Origin: BOG-938 sp035524315
Lineage (GTDB): Bacteria > Pseudomonadota > Alphaproteobacteria > Caulobacterales > Caulobacteraceae
Length of the DNA: 64,000 nt
Reading direction: 5' to 3'
Assembly: GCA_035524315.1 (NCBI GenBank)
Contig: DATKPD010000083.1
Coordinates: 38,848-102,847, forward strand
Part shown: in pieces, positions 16,825-25,025 of the stretch
Layout: every line of letters begins with the position of its first letter
How positions within the stretch are numbered: position 1 is the first letter of the stretch
Position numbers and translations under genes: made by a program
Notes under the pieces: model-generated
The model's database searches: none
What the model was told of the DNA's origin: nothing
What the model saw: only the letters and a program-made list of their open reading frames with translations

Positions 16825-18021
16825 ATGAAGATCAAATCGGTCCGGGCGAGGGTGTTCGATTGGAGGGGCGCCACGACCCCGCCGCAGGGCAACTTCTGCT
16901 CCAACGCCATGGACCTGGTGTACGACAAGCGAGCCGGGCAGAGCGCCAGCGACGCCGACACGATGAACCGGTTCCGGTTCCACAGCTGGACTGTGGTCGA
17001 GGTCGAGACGGACGACGGCATTGTCGGGCTGGGCAACGTCGCCCTGGCTCCGCGCATCGCCAAGGCCATCATCGACGAGTACCTGACGCCCCTGGTGGTC
17101 GGTCAGGACCCGTGGGACTACGAATACCTGAACCAGAGGATGTATCGGGCGACGCACGCCTGGGGCCGCAAGGGCGTAGGCATGGCGGCGATCTCCGCCG
17201 TCGACATCGCCATTTGGGACATTCTGGGCAAGAGCGTCGGCAAGCCGGTGTTCAAGCTCCTGGGCGGACGGACCAAGGAAAAGATCCCCTGCTACTACAG
17301 CAAGCTGTACCGCACCGACCTGGCGGAGATGCAGCGCGAGGCCCAGATCTTCCTCGACCAGGGGTTTCGCGCCTTCAAGATGCGCTTCGGCTATGGCCCC
17401 GCGCACGGCGCCGAGGGCGTCGCCGAGAACCTCAGGTCCGTCGAGGCCGTCCGCGAGGTGATCGGCTACGACAACGACCTAATGCTCGAGTGCTACATGG
17501 GCTGGAACCTCGAGTACGCCAAGCGCATGCTGCCCAAGCTCGAGCGCTATCAGCCGCGCTGGCTCGAGGAGCCGGTGATCGCCGACGACATCAACGGCTA
17601 TGCCGAGCTCAGCCGCCTGACCAGCATCCCGATCTCCGGCGGAGAGCACGAGTTCGGCCTCTACGGTTTTCAACAACTGCTGGAGCAGCGCGCGGTCAGC
17701 GTGGTGCAGTACGACACCAACCGCGTGGGCGGCATCACCATGGCGCACAAGATCAACGCCCTGTGCGAAGCCTTCAGTGTGCCGGTGATCCCGCACGCCG
17801 GCCAGATGCACAACTACCACCTGACCATGAGCAGTCTGAACTGCCCGATGAGCGAGTACTTCCCGGTCAACGACGTCGAGGTGGGTAACGAGCTGTTCTA
17901 CTACATCTTCGACGGCGAGCCGGTCGCCGAGGGCGGCTTCCTGCAACTGGACGACGCCAAGCCAGGGTTGGGCCTCAGCCTCAAGCCCGACGACCTCGAT
18001 CAATTCAGCATCCTCGGCTAG
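16825..18021 (+). CDS. enolase-superfamily acid-sugar dehydratase, L-rhamnonate-dehydratase-like
   Basis: 398 residues from the ATG at 16825; the longer upstream frame lacks a start signal. It has a capping domain (1-130) and a mandelate-racemase-type barrel. Metal ligands read as E222 (LECYMGW), E248 (WLEEP) and E274 (SGGEHE), with catalytic H324 in VIPHAGQMHNYH. The SGGEH and PHAGQ...H pattern is closest to rhamnonate dehydratase (RhmD) rather than mandelate racemase. Expected reaction: loss of water from an aldonate such as L-rhamnonate, giving a 2-keto-3-deoxy acid. The aldolase that could split that product is encoded 3 bp downstream. The exact sugar acid cannot be told from sequence. 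Confidence 0.85.
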   Translation: MKIKSVRARVFDWRGATTPPQGNFCSNAMDLVYDKRAGQSASDADTMNRFRFHSWTVVEVETDDGIVGLGNVALAPRIAKAIIDEYLTPLVVGQDPWDYEYLNQRMYRATHAWGRKGVGMAAISAVDIAIWDILGKSVGKPVFKLLGGRTKEKIPCYYSKLYRTDLAEMQREAQIFLDQGFRAFKMRFGYGPAHGAEGVAENLRSVEAVREVIGYDNDLMLECYMGWNLEYAKRMLPKLERYQPRWLEEPVIADDINGYAELSRLTSIPISGGEHEFGLYGFQQLLEQRAVSVVQYDTNRVGGITMAHKINALCEAFSVPVIPHAGQMHNYHLTMSSLNCPMSEYFPVNDVEVGNELFYYIFDGEPVAEGGFLQLDDAKPGLGLSLKPDDLDQFSILG

Positions 18022-18024
18022 ACC

Positions 18025-18954
18025 ATGTCTCTCAGCCGCGCCGGACGCTTCAGGGGCGTTTTCCCCGTAGCCCCCACCACCTTCGACGAGGCCGGTGCGC
18101 TGGACCTGGAAAGCCAGAAGCGCTGCATCGACTTCATGATCGACGCCGGCTCCAACGGCGTCTGCATCCTGGCGAATTTCTCCGAGCAGTTCCTGCTCTG
18201 CGACGAGGAACGCGATCAGCTGACGGCCTGCATTCTGGAGCATGTCGCAGGGCGCGTGCCGGTGATCGTGACCACGACCCATCCCGCCACCGCCGTCTGT
18301 GTGGAGCGATCACGCCGGGCCCAGGCGATGGGCGCGGCCATGGTCATGGTCATGCCGCCCTATCACGGCGCCACGATCCGTGTGTCCGAGGCGAAGATTT
18401 ACGAATTCTATGCCGCGCTGTCGGATGCGATCGACATCCCCATCATGATCCAGGACGCGCCGGTGAGCGGCGTCATGCTGTCCGCGCCTTTCCTGGCGCG
18501 TATGGCGCGCGAGCTTGAACAGGTGGCCTATTTCAAGATCGAGACGGCGGGCACGGCCTCCAAGCTGCGCGAGCTTATTCGGCTGGGCGGCGGGGCTATC
18601 GAGGGGCCGTGGGATGGGGAAGAGGGGATAACCCTCCTGGCCGATCTGGATGCCGGCGCGACCGGGGCCATGACCGGCGGGGCCTATCCCGACGGAATGC
18701 GGCTGATCGTTGACGCCTATGTCGACGGGCGGCGCGACGAGGCCGCGGCCTACTACCAGCGCTGGCTGCCCCTCATCAATTACGAGAACCGTCAGGCCGG
18801 CCTGCTCGCCGCCAAGGCCCTGATGAAGGAGGGCGGCGTGATCGCCTGCGAGGCGCCGCGCCACCCCCTGCCGCCCCTGTCGCCCGAGACGCGCCGGGGC
18901 CTGATCGAGACTGCGCGCAGGCTGGATCCAATGGTCCTGCGCTGGGGCCGATAG
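18025..18954 (+). CDS. DapA-family aldolase, probable 2-keto-3-deoxy-acid aldolase
   Basis: 309-residue TIM barrel of the dihydrodipicolinate synthase/N-acetylneuraminate lyase superfamily. The Schiff-base lysine is K171 (AYFKIETA), and the pyruvate-binding TTT motif is present (84-86 region, VTTTHP). The usual strand-5 signature YNxP, whose tyrosine relays protons, is replaced by QDAP (IMIQDAPVSG, about 141-149). That marks a divergent branch and may change the substrate or mechanism. Only 3 bp separate it from the dehydratase gene, so they are one operon. I infer cleavage of the dehydratase product to pyruvate plus an aldehyde. Confidence 0.82.
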   Translation: MSLSRAGRFRGVFPVAPTTFDEAGALDLESQKRCIDFMIDAGSNGVCILANFSEQFLLCDEERDQLTACILEHVAGRVPVIVTTTHPATAVCVERSRRAQAMGAAMVMVMPPYHGATIRVSEAKIYEFYAALSDAIDIPIMIQDAPVSGVMLSAPFLARMARELEQVAYFKIETAGTASKLRELIRLGGGAIEGPWDGEEGITLLADLDAGATGAMTGGAYPDGMRLIVDAYVDGRRDEAAAYYQRWLPLINYENRQAGLLAAKALMKEGGVIACEAPRHPLPPLSPETRRGLIETARRLDPMVLRWGR

Positions 18955-19057
18955 CGGCATCCAGGCGAATTGGCGTTGCGGCCCTGGCGTTGTACGGTCG
19001 CGCTCGCCACGACCGTCGGATTGCGGTCAGAGGCGTCTTTCGCGAGCCCGCACCGCC

Positions 19058-19813
19058 ATGAATCTGATCCCCCGTCTTCCAGGCGACCGCGGCGGCGGGC
19101 GCATCCAAAAGCAGACAGTCAAGGATCAGATCAGCGATAAACTCGCCTACATGATCCATTCCGGCCTGTTGCAGGCCGGCGACGAACTGCCGTCCGAGCG
19201 AGACCTCGCCGCGACGCTGGGCGTATCCCGCGTGACCGTGCGCGCCGCGATCCGCGTGCTGCAGGAACGACGGATGATCGAAATCCACCAAGGCTCTCGC
19301 ACGCGTGTGCTGGGCCCGGGCCCAGCACCGTTCTACGAGACCGTCGGCGCCCTGGGCCGGCTGCGCGATCGCTCGTTCGGCGAGGTCGCCGAGGCGCGCG
19401 AGCTGGTCGAGACGCAGGTCATCGCCTTGGCCGCGCAGCGCATCGGCGGCGCCGAGCTTGCGCGCCTGGAGAGCCTGCTCGGCGATCAGGAAGGCATGCT
19501 CGAAGACCCCATCGGTTTTCAGATTTCCGACCGCGAATTCCACGACACGCTCTACGGGGCCTGCCGCAACAAGCTGTTGGTCGATGTCGCCGCGGACTTC
19601 TACGACTATGCGCTGGAGTTCCGCCGCGCGGCGCTGCAACGGCCCGGCGCGATCGCCCAAAGTGTGGCGGAGCATCGCGAGATCCTTGCCGCCCTCAGCG
19701 CACACAACCCCGAAAGCGCCAAGGCCGCCATGCAGCAGCACCTAGAACAGGTACGGAAGACCACCTTGGTGGAAATGGCGGATATGCCCCGGACCGCGGA
19801 AGGCACGCCCTAG
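19058..19813 (+). CDS. GntR-family regulator, FCD (FadR) subgroup
   Basis: 251 residues: an N-terminal GntR winged helix (DQISDKLAYMIHSGLLQAGDELPSERDLAATLGVSRVTVRAAIRVLQ, about 23-70) and a C-terminal all-helical FCD ligand domain (about 105-235). The FCD domain has metal-site residues in DREFHDTLY (D, H) and VAEHREILAAL (H). FCD regulators bind organic or sugar acids and release TGGT/ACCA-type operators. Three such dyads lie at 16706, 19997 and 20331, flanking this gene's operon and the receptor. It is the third plus-strand gene of the group, so it probably represses dehydratase-aldolase and receptor expression until the acid appears. Confidence 0.9.
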   Translation: MNLIPRLPGDRGGGRIQKQTVKDQISDKLAYMIHSGLLQAGDELPSERDLAATLGVSRVTVRAAIRVLQERRMIEIHQGSRTRVLGPGPAPFYETVGALGRLRDRSFGEVAEARELVETQVIALAAQRIGGAELARLESLLGDQEGMLEDPIGFQISDREFHDTLYGACRNKLLVDVAADFYDYALEFRRAALQRPGAIAQSVAEHREILAALSAHNPESAKAAMQQHLEQVRKTTLVEMADMPRTAEGTP

Positions 19814-19887
19814 GCCGTGTCAAGCTCTCTGGTCCTTTGACTAACTGGCGGACGACCCCTCGCCGGACGTGTTTAGGTCAACCGCGC

Positions 19888-19917
19888 AAAAAAAGCCCCG
19901 CTGAAACGCCGCGGGGC
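19888..19917 (-). terminator. intrinsic terminator on the minus strand
   Basis: Reading the minus strand: GCCCCGC (19917-19911), 9-nt loop, GCGGGGC (19901-19895), then seven T residues (19894-19888). This is a textbook Rho-independent terminator. On the plus strand no T-run follows the hairpin. No minus-strand protein gene lies upstream of it, which implies a non-coding transcript. Confidence 0.75.
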
Positions 19918-19999
19918 AGTCGCCCGCGCCAGAGGGTGTCGAGCGCGGGTCTCAGTGAACGCCCGAGCCAGATCCACCGAGGTGGATCCCGCCAAGACT
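19888..19999 (-). ncRNA. candidate ~110-nt small RNA
   Basis: The terminator above needs a transcript. On the minus strand a sigma70-type promoter lies just upstream: -35 TTGTCC (20033-20028), 16-bp spacer, -10 TATAAT (20011-20006), start near 19999. The RNA would contain a hairpin GATCCACC/GGTGGATC (19971-19988), a stem CCCGCGC/GCGCGGG (19923-19950) and the terminator. No credible ORF lies in it. The -10 box is inside operator site 2, so the GntR protein could control it. The alternatives are a leftover terminator or an antisense 3' end. Evidence is pattern-based only. Confidence 0.4.
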
Positions 20000-20019
20000 G
20001 GTATTATTATAAAACCAAT
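19997..20019. promoter_or_regulatory. operator-like dyad ACTGGT-N11-ACCAAT (site 2)
   Basis: Same half-sites and same 11-bp spacer as site 1, with one mismatch in the right arm (19997-20002 / 20014-20019). The spacer is all A/T and carries TATAAT on the minus strand, the -10 of the candidate small RNA. It is 184 bp past the GntR stop. Confidence 0.5.
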
Positions 20020-20039
20020 GATCCGCCGGACAAGGCGCC

Positions 20040-20318
20040 ACGCCACGCCGCATCACGCGTTGGGTATAACTGCAATTAATATAGCGCGGCCTGGAATTTC
20101 TTGAATGAGTCTTGTTACGTCATGTGCCGACAAGTTTACCAGTACGGTACAATTAGTAATCATATTACATAAAAGAAATATTGCGACAATTTTTGGGCAA
20201 TTGCCAGAACATCGAAATCGGACGCTGTTCGGTGAACGCAGATATTGCTTTCTGCGCTCTTACATGGCTCGAAAATCAGTAATAAAATCCGCCTGAAGCG
20301 CGGCTTCCGTAAATCGTG
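20040..20318. other. AT-rich intergenic block upstream of the receptor promoter
   Basis: A sharp drop in G+C from about 20080 to 20300 within otherwise GC-rich DNA. No supported ORF on either strand. It contains the small dyad GTAAT-CAT-ATTAC (20156-20168), a possible binding site, and no recognisable riboswitch. Confidence 0.4.
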
Positions 20319-20353
20319 TTGCGCGGCAATGGTGGTATACCTATACTACCAGT
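20319..20353 (+). promoter_or_regulatory. TBDR promoter overlapped by operator site 3
   Basis: A promoter-like pair TTGCGC (20319-20324) and TATACT (20342-20347), separated by exactly 17 bp, lies before the receptor gene. The dyad GGTGGT-N11-ACCAGT (20331-20353), the third copy of the cluster motif, covers the spacer and the -10. Inside it GGTATACC (20334-20341) is a perfect 8-bp palindrome. This is a classic repressor geometry. The leader to the ATG at 20522 would be about 168 nt. Confidence 0.5.
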
Positions 20354-20521
20354 AGGGCTGCGCATGGCCGGCGGAATCCCTCACCTAGATGGTCGAGAGT
20401 CCGCAAGCCGCGCATCGCCAACCTCGCCGCCTTGGCTGAGCTTGGTTCGCCCTTGCGAGTGGGACGCGTGGCCGCCGTGGGCGGCGCATGGACTGTAAAT
20501 CCAGAAGAGGGGAGGATTTTG

Positions 20522-22864
20522 ATGAAATTCTCAAAAATGCTTATGTCGGCTAGCAGCGTCGCGGCGCTGGGGTTCATGGGAGCTGGCGAGGCGATGGCCG
20601 CAGACGCCGTCCAGGCGCCCGGGACCGCTACGATCCAGGAAGTGGTCGTGACGGCGCAGAAGACCGAGACGACGGCGTCCAAAACGCCGATCGCCCTCAG
20701 CGTCTTTTCCGGCAGCCAGTTGCAACAGCAAGGCGTGGTCAGCGTCGCCAACCTCGACGAACTGGCGCCCGGCGTCGTTGTGGCCAACCAGAGCCACGGA
20801 CCCAGCATCAGCATCCGCGGCGTGACTACGACCGATACGACCAGCAAGGGCACGCAGGATATCGTCTTCACCGTCGACGGCATTCCGATCGGCCGTCCGC
20901 AGGAAATGGCGCTGGGCTTCTTTGATACGGAACGCGTGGAAGTTCTGCGCGGCCCGCAAGGCACCCTGTACGGCACAAGCAGCACCGCCGGCGCCGTCAA
21001 CATCATCACGGCCAAGCCGAAGGACGCCTTTGACGCCAGCGGCGACTTCGAGATCGGCAACTACAACACCCGCCGCGGCGACGCGATGGTCAACATTCCG
21101 ATCACCGACAATTTCGCGGTGCGGGCGGCGGCCAACTTCAATTATCGCGACGGCTTCCTGACCCCGATCCTCGGCCAGCCCACCATCGCGACCGAGCCTA
21201 AGCAGGATGACGAAAACAACATGTCGGGCCGCATCACGGCCCTTTGGAAGTTCGACCCGAACGGCAGCCTGCAGGTCACGGGCACCTTCGGCCATGTGGG
21301 CGGCACGGGCAATCAAACCAGCGCCATCTACGACCGCGTTCTGGGCTCTTCGTCCGGCCGGTTCAACATCTTCTACAACCCCTATGCCGGGTTGATGAGC
21401 GACGACTTCGTCAACTTCAACGCCGAACTGAACTACACCTTCGGGCCAGTTCACGTGGTGTATGACGGCGCCCGTCTGCATTTCATGGGGGACGAAAACA
21501 ACAACCCCTCGTCGACCGATCCGAACGCGCAGGGCAGCACGCCCACCTACAACTGGTCGGTCTATCACTCGTCCGTCACCACGGACTCGCACGAACTGCG
21601 CCTGTCGAACGCCGAGCCCGGCCGTTTCGAGTGGTTGATCGGCGGCAGCTACTTCCGCGAGCTCAACAACGAAGACGACCAGAACTGGCAGTCGCTGGTG
21701 TCCTGCTCGCCGTCCTTGGCCCCGTCGTGCAGCGGCAATCCCAACCCGGACATTGTCGGTCCAGACCTGCACGAAACCAAGAGCGTGTTCGGCCAAGCCG
21801 ACTATCACGTGACCGACCAGCTCAAGCTGACCGGCGGCTTGCGCTACACCTCCGACGACATGTATCGCCACGCCACGGTCGCGGCGGGCGGTCCTCCGTT
21901 CTTCAACGCTCAAGGCGGTCCTTGCGGCCCGGTCAACGGTGAATGCGTCCTGGGCGGAAGCGTCCTGAACGACAACGGCTCCGAAGCGGCCAGCAAGCTG
22001 ACGTGGCGTATCGCGGCCGACTATCAGTTGACCCCGGGCCAGATGGTCTATGGCTATGTCGCCACGGGCTACAAAGCCGGCGGGTTCAATGACCTCAATC
22101 CGCAGAACCCAAAGGGCGGAACCGTGCCCTATGGCCCGGAATACAACACCGCCTACGAAATCGGCTACAAGGGCCGGCCGATGTCGAACCTGCAGTTCAG
22201 CACCGATCTGTACTACTACGACTACAGCCAATATCAGCTGACGGGCGCCACCTTCTTCACGCCTAACTTTACGGGCGGCGCTCCGGTGGTCCTGATCTAC
22301 ACGACAATCGCGCCGGCCAAGCTGTTCGGCTGGGAAAACGATCTGAAGTGGAACTTCACGCCCAACGACACGCTCAACTTCGCCGCCAGCTTCGAAGAGG
22401 GCTATTTCGAGAACGGCGCCAAGGTCGGTTTCATCTATTCCAACCAGGTCAACTGGGCGGGCAAGAGCCTGGACAACCTGCCCAAATATTCGGGTACCGT
22501 CTCTTATGAGCACCGCTGGACACTAAACGACGGGGCCAAGATCAGCGCCCGCGTCGGCACGCGCTACAGCAGCGGCTATTTCGAGAGCAACACGGGCGGC
22601 AACGGCAATCCGTTCTCGGGCGTCTACTCGGTGCCCCCGCACCAGTTCTTCCAGCCCGCGTTCACTCGGTCGGATATGGATGTCAGCTATACGACCGGCA
22701 ACGGCAAATACAGCATCGACGCTTTCGTCCGGAATCTGGAAGACAAGGTGCAGATCCTGAATGCGCCAAGCCCGGACAACGGTCCGCCCGAAACGGCTGA
22801 CGGATACGGCGTGCGCGTGTCCGACCCGCGCACCTTCGGCGTCCGGGTTAGCATGAGGTACTAG
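20522..22864 (+). CDS. TonB-dependent receptor of the sugar-acid locus
   Basis: 780 residues from the ATG at 20522 (GGGGAGG 6 bases upstream; the longer frame is rejected). A signal peptide (MKFSKMLMSASSVAALGFMGAGEAMA) is followed by TonB-box-like EVVVTAQK. The plug domain follows (about 35-160), with SISIRGV, TVDGIPIGRP and VEVLRGPQGTLYG. Then comes a 22-strand barrel ending in the aromatic C-terminus FGVRVSMRY. It imports a substrate across the outer membrane using TonB energy. Position behind the GntR operators suggests an acidic sugar or oligosaccharide rather than iron. The receptor is of the sphingomonad/caulobacter type without an STN domain. Confidence 0.92.
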   Translation: MKFSKMLMSASSVAALGFMGAGEAMAADAVQAPGTATIQEVVVTAQKTETTASKTPIALSVFSGSQLQQQGVVSVANLDELAPGVVVANQSHGPSISIRGVTTTDTTSKGTQDIVFTVDGIPIGRPQEMALGFFDTERVEVLRGPQGTLYGTSSTAGAVNIITAKPKDAFDASGDFEIGNYNTRRGDAMVNIPITDNFAVRAAANFNYRDGFLTPILGQPTIATEPKQDDENNMSGRITALWKFDPNGSLQVTGTFGHVGGTGNQTSAIYDRVLGSSSGRFNIFYNPYAGLMSDDFVNFNAELNYTFGPVHVVYDGARLHFMGDENNNPSSTDPNAQGSTPTYNWSVYHSSVTTDSHELRLSNAEPGRFEWLIGGSYFRELNNEDDQNWQSLVSCSPSLAPSCSGNPNPDIVGPDLHETKSVFGQADYHVTDQLKLTGGLRYTSDDMYRHATVAAGGPPFFNAQGGPCGPVNGECVLGGSVLNDNGSEAASKLTWRIAADYQLTPGQMVYGYVATGYKAGGFNDLNPQNPKGGTVPYGPEYNTAYEIGYKGRPMSNLQFSTDLYYYDYSQYQLTGATFFTPNFTGGAPVVLIYTTIAPAKLFGWENDLKWNFTPNDTLNFAASFEEGYFENGAKVGFIYSNQVNWAGKSLDNLPKYSGTVSYEHRWTLNDGAKISARVGTRYSSGYFESNTGGNGNPFSGVYSVPPHQFFQPAFTRSDMDVSYTTGNGKYSIDAFVRNLEDKVQILNAPSPDNGPPETADGYGVRVSDPRTFGVRVSMRY

Positions 22865-22915
22865 TCCTAGCCGGGCGGTTTCAGCGCCGTCTTGGGGACT
22901 GGCCGGCATCCGCCG

Positions 22916-22939
22916 CGCCGGTCCGCAAGGCGGCGTTTT
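22916..22939 (+). terminator. weak terminator after the receptor gene
   Basis: CGCCG (22916-22920), 10-nt loop, CGGCG (22931-22935), then TTTT (22936-22939), 52 bp past the receptor stop and before the convergent MFS gene. The stem is short, so confidence is modest. Confidence 0.35.
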
Positions 22940-22978
22940 GCTGTTCGGACGCCGGCTTGCGCACCGCGTCGGGGACGC

Positions 22979-24403
22979 TTAGCCCTTGACGAAGGCGTTG
23001 CCCGCGCCGGCGGGCAGCTTTGCCGTGTCGGCGACGCCCACCAGCGCGACCAGGGCAAGGATCAGGAAAGCGAGCCTGTAGGGGACGCTGGCGTCGGTCA
23101 CGCCGGCCGTTCTTGACGCGACCCCCGCGCCGCGCACCGCGAGCGCCGCGAGCGCGATCCCCGCCGCGCCGCCGATCTGATTGACCGTGGCGAACAGTCC
23201 GTTGGCGTCGCTGAGGTGCGGGCGCGGCACGTCGGCGAAGGCCAATGTCGAAAGGGTGGTGAACTGGAGCGAGCGGGTCATCCCGCCGGCAAACAGGATC
23301 GCCACCGTCGCGAGCAGGGGCGTCCCGCGGTCGATAAGGGCGCACGCGGCCAGGCTCGCGGCGGACAGCACGCCGTTGGCGATCAGCACCGGGCGATAGC
23401 CAAACCGGCGAAGTATCGGCGTGGTCACGGTCTTCATGCCGAGATTGCCCGCGAACAGGGACAGGAGCAGCAGCCCGGCATGGAAGGGGTCGAATCCGAA
23501 CCCGGCCTGGAACATCAACGGCAGCAGAAACGGCGCGGCTCCGATCGCCATGCGCACGCACGAGCCGCCGCGCAACGAGGCGCGGAAGGTCGGGATCGCG
23601 TAGGCGGCAAGACTCATCAGGGGCGCCTTCGCGCGCCACAAATGGCGCACCGCGACGGCGAGGACCGCTAGGCCGCCGACGAAATAGGCCAGGGCCGAGA
23701 CGTTCGCGCGCGCCTCGGCCGTCTCCAGGGCGATCAGGATTGTCAGGGTGCCAACGCCGCACAGCACAAATCCCGGCCAGTCGAACGGTCGCCGCGTCTC
23801 TCCGTAGGCGTCCGGAACCAGGGCCAGGGCCGCCACCAGCGCGCACACGCCCAGCGGCGCGTTGAGGTAGAAAATCCAGCGCCAGCCCAGATGTTCGGTG
23901 ATGAATCCGCCAAGCGGAGGCCCAAGGACCGGGGCGATCAAGGCCGGCCAGGTGAGCGAGGTCAGCGCCGCCATCAAGCGATCCTTGGGCGTGAAACGCA
24001 TGACGATCAGACGTCCAACCGGCACCATCATCGCGCCGGCGCCGCCCTGGATCGCGCGCAGAACGACGAAGTCCGTCAGGGTTCGCGTAAGGCCGCACAA
24101 CGCGGACGCCAGGGTGAACGCCAGGAGCGCGGAGGTGAAGATTTTCCGTGCGCCAAAGCGGTCGGCGATCCATCCGCTGACCGGAATAAAGACTCCCAAC
24201 GCGAACAGATAGGCGCTGACGCCTACGTTCATGCCCAGGACAGAACCGCCGAAGGCGCGCGCCATCGACGGCAAGGCTGTGGTGACGATGGTCCCGTCGA
24301 GGATTTCCATGAATAGGGCGCCGGTGACTAGCGCCATCACCAGGCGCAGCCGCGCCGGCGCTAAGCCGTTCGGGGCGGCGATGGGGGAGTGGACGTCGTT
24401 CAT
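22979..24403 (-). CDS. EmrB/QacA-type MFS transporter (DHA2, 14 helices)
   Basis: 474 residues from the ATG at 24403 (MNDVHSPIAAPNG); the frame is open 138 bases further upstream but lacks start signals. Fourteen hydrophobic segments. Motifs: FMEILDGTIVTTALPSMA in helix 1 (motif D1 of DHA2), GWIADRFGARKIFT (motif A), and VLGPPLGGFITEHLGWRWIFYLNAPLG (motif C region, antiporter signature). Such pumps expel drugs or toxic metabolites by proton antiport. It converges with the receptor gene. No HlyD-type partner is next to it. Confidence 0.88.
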   Translation of the reverse strand: MNDVHSPIAAPNGLAPARLRLVMALVTGALFMEILDGTIVTTALPSMARAFGGSVLGMNVGVSAYLFALGVFIPVSGWIADRFGARKIFTSALLAFTLASALCGLTRTLTDFVVLRAIQGGAGAMMVPVGRLIVMRFTPKDRLMAALTSLTWPALIAPVLGPPLGGFITEHLGWRWIFYLNAPLGVCALVAALALVPDAYGETRRPFDWPGFVLCGVGTLTILIALETAEARANVSALAYFVGGLAVLAVAVRHLWRAKAPLMSLAAYAIPTFRASLRGGSCVRMAIGAAPFLLPLMFQAGFGFDPFHAGLLLLSLFAGNLGMKTVTTPILRRFGYRPVLIANGVLSAASLAACALIDRGTPLLATVAILFAGGMTRSLQFTTLSTLAFADVPRPHLSDANGLFATVNQIGGAAGIALAALAVRGAGVASRTAGVTDASVPYRLAFLILALVALVGVADTAKLPAGAGNAFVKG

Positions 24404-25025
24404 GAAATCTCGCACCCGCCTAGCTGCGGTATCCCGCCGATTTGCGCAACGAAGGCGAGATCCTTTGTCTTCAGGCAAAGCGCCAACGGGCTGGATCGGG
24501 GCCAGCATGGTGGGGTCCGGCCGGCGCCGTGGGTGCGACAAGCGTCCGGTCGCTTCGCTGAGGCGTTCAAGTCATTCAAGCGCCGGATGGCGAAGGATAT
24601 TCGGCTGCGCAATGGTCTTGGCGGTAATGAAATCATACTATATGTATTTTCAGATTATGTAACAAGAATGGCGTATAATAAAACATAATCAAATATATTA
24701 TTGTTGATCGTGATATCGCCAAAGCGACGAAGCCGAGGGCGAGCGTTGCTCATTGTTGGTGAGTCATTAAGATCGTCCCATCTATTCTGAAGCCCGGAGA
24801 CAGGTGCGGGTGTCGTCGATTGGCTTCGCGAGCATGGAGGGCCGGTGGACGGGGCGTTCAAATGTGGCGCTCATCAAACGATCGACCTTTCGTGGCCGTT
24901 TCAGCACTTAAGGACGTGACCTTGCGCCGCGCGATCCGCCTTTAGGTGGAGGGGAAATCGATTGCCGCCCGGGGGCTGCGAGCATCGCCCGGCCGGTCTG
25001 TAGCGCCGGACCGCCGCGGGATTGA
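24404..25025. other. 622-bp divergent intergenic region with 8-22-8 inverted repeat
   Basis: This separates the divergent MFS and degenerate EAL genes. No ORF is convincing. From 24605 to 24715 the DNA is strongly AT-rich. It contains GATTATGT (24653-24660) and its exact inverse ACATAATC (24683-24690), 22 bp apart, plus the near-palindrome ATAC-N5-GTAT. These look like promoter/operator DNA for one or both genes. The remaining 300 bp toward 25025 show nothing recognisable. Confidence 0.45.

Noticed and set aside
20105..20296. 63-codon plus-strand frame in the AT-rich block
   Set aside because: No ribosome site, unlikely composition, and overlaps promoter-like DNA.
20354..20521. Cobalamin or other riboswitch in the receptor leader
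   Set aside because: The B12-box and other conserved cores were looked for and not seen; only a minor GCCGCC/GGCGGC hairpin is present.
20531..22513. 660-codon minus-strand open frame opposite the receptor gene
   Set aside because: It is antisense to a well-supported TonB receptor; its composition is His/Arg/Val-rich shadow sequence with no domain.
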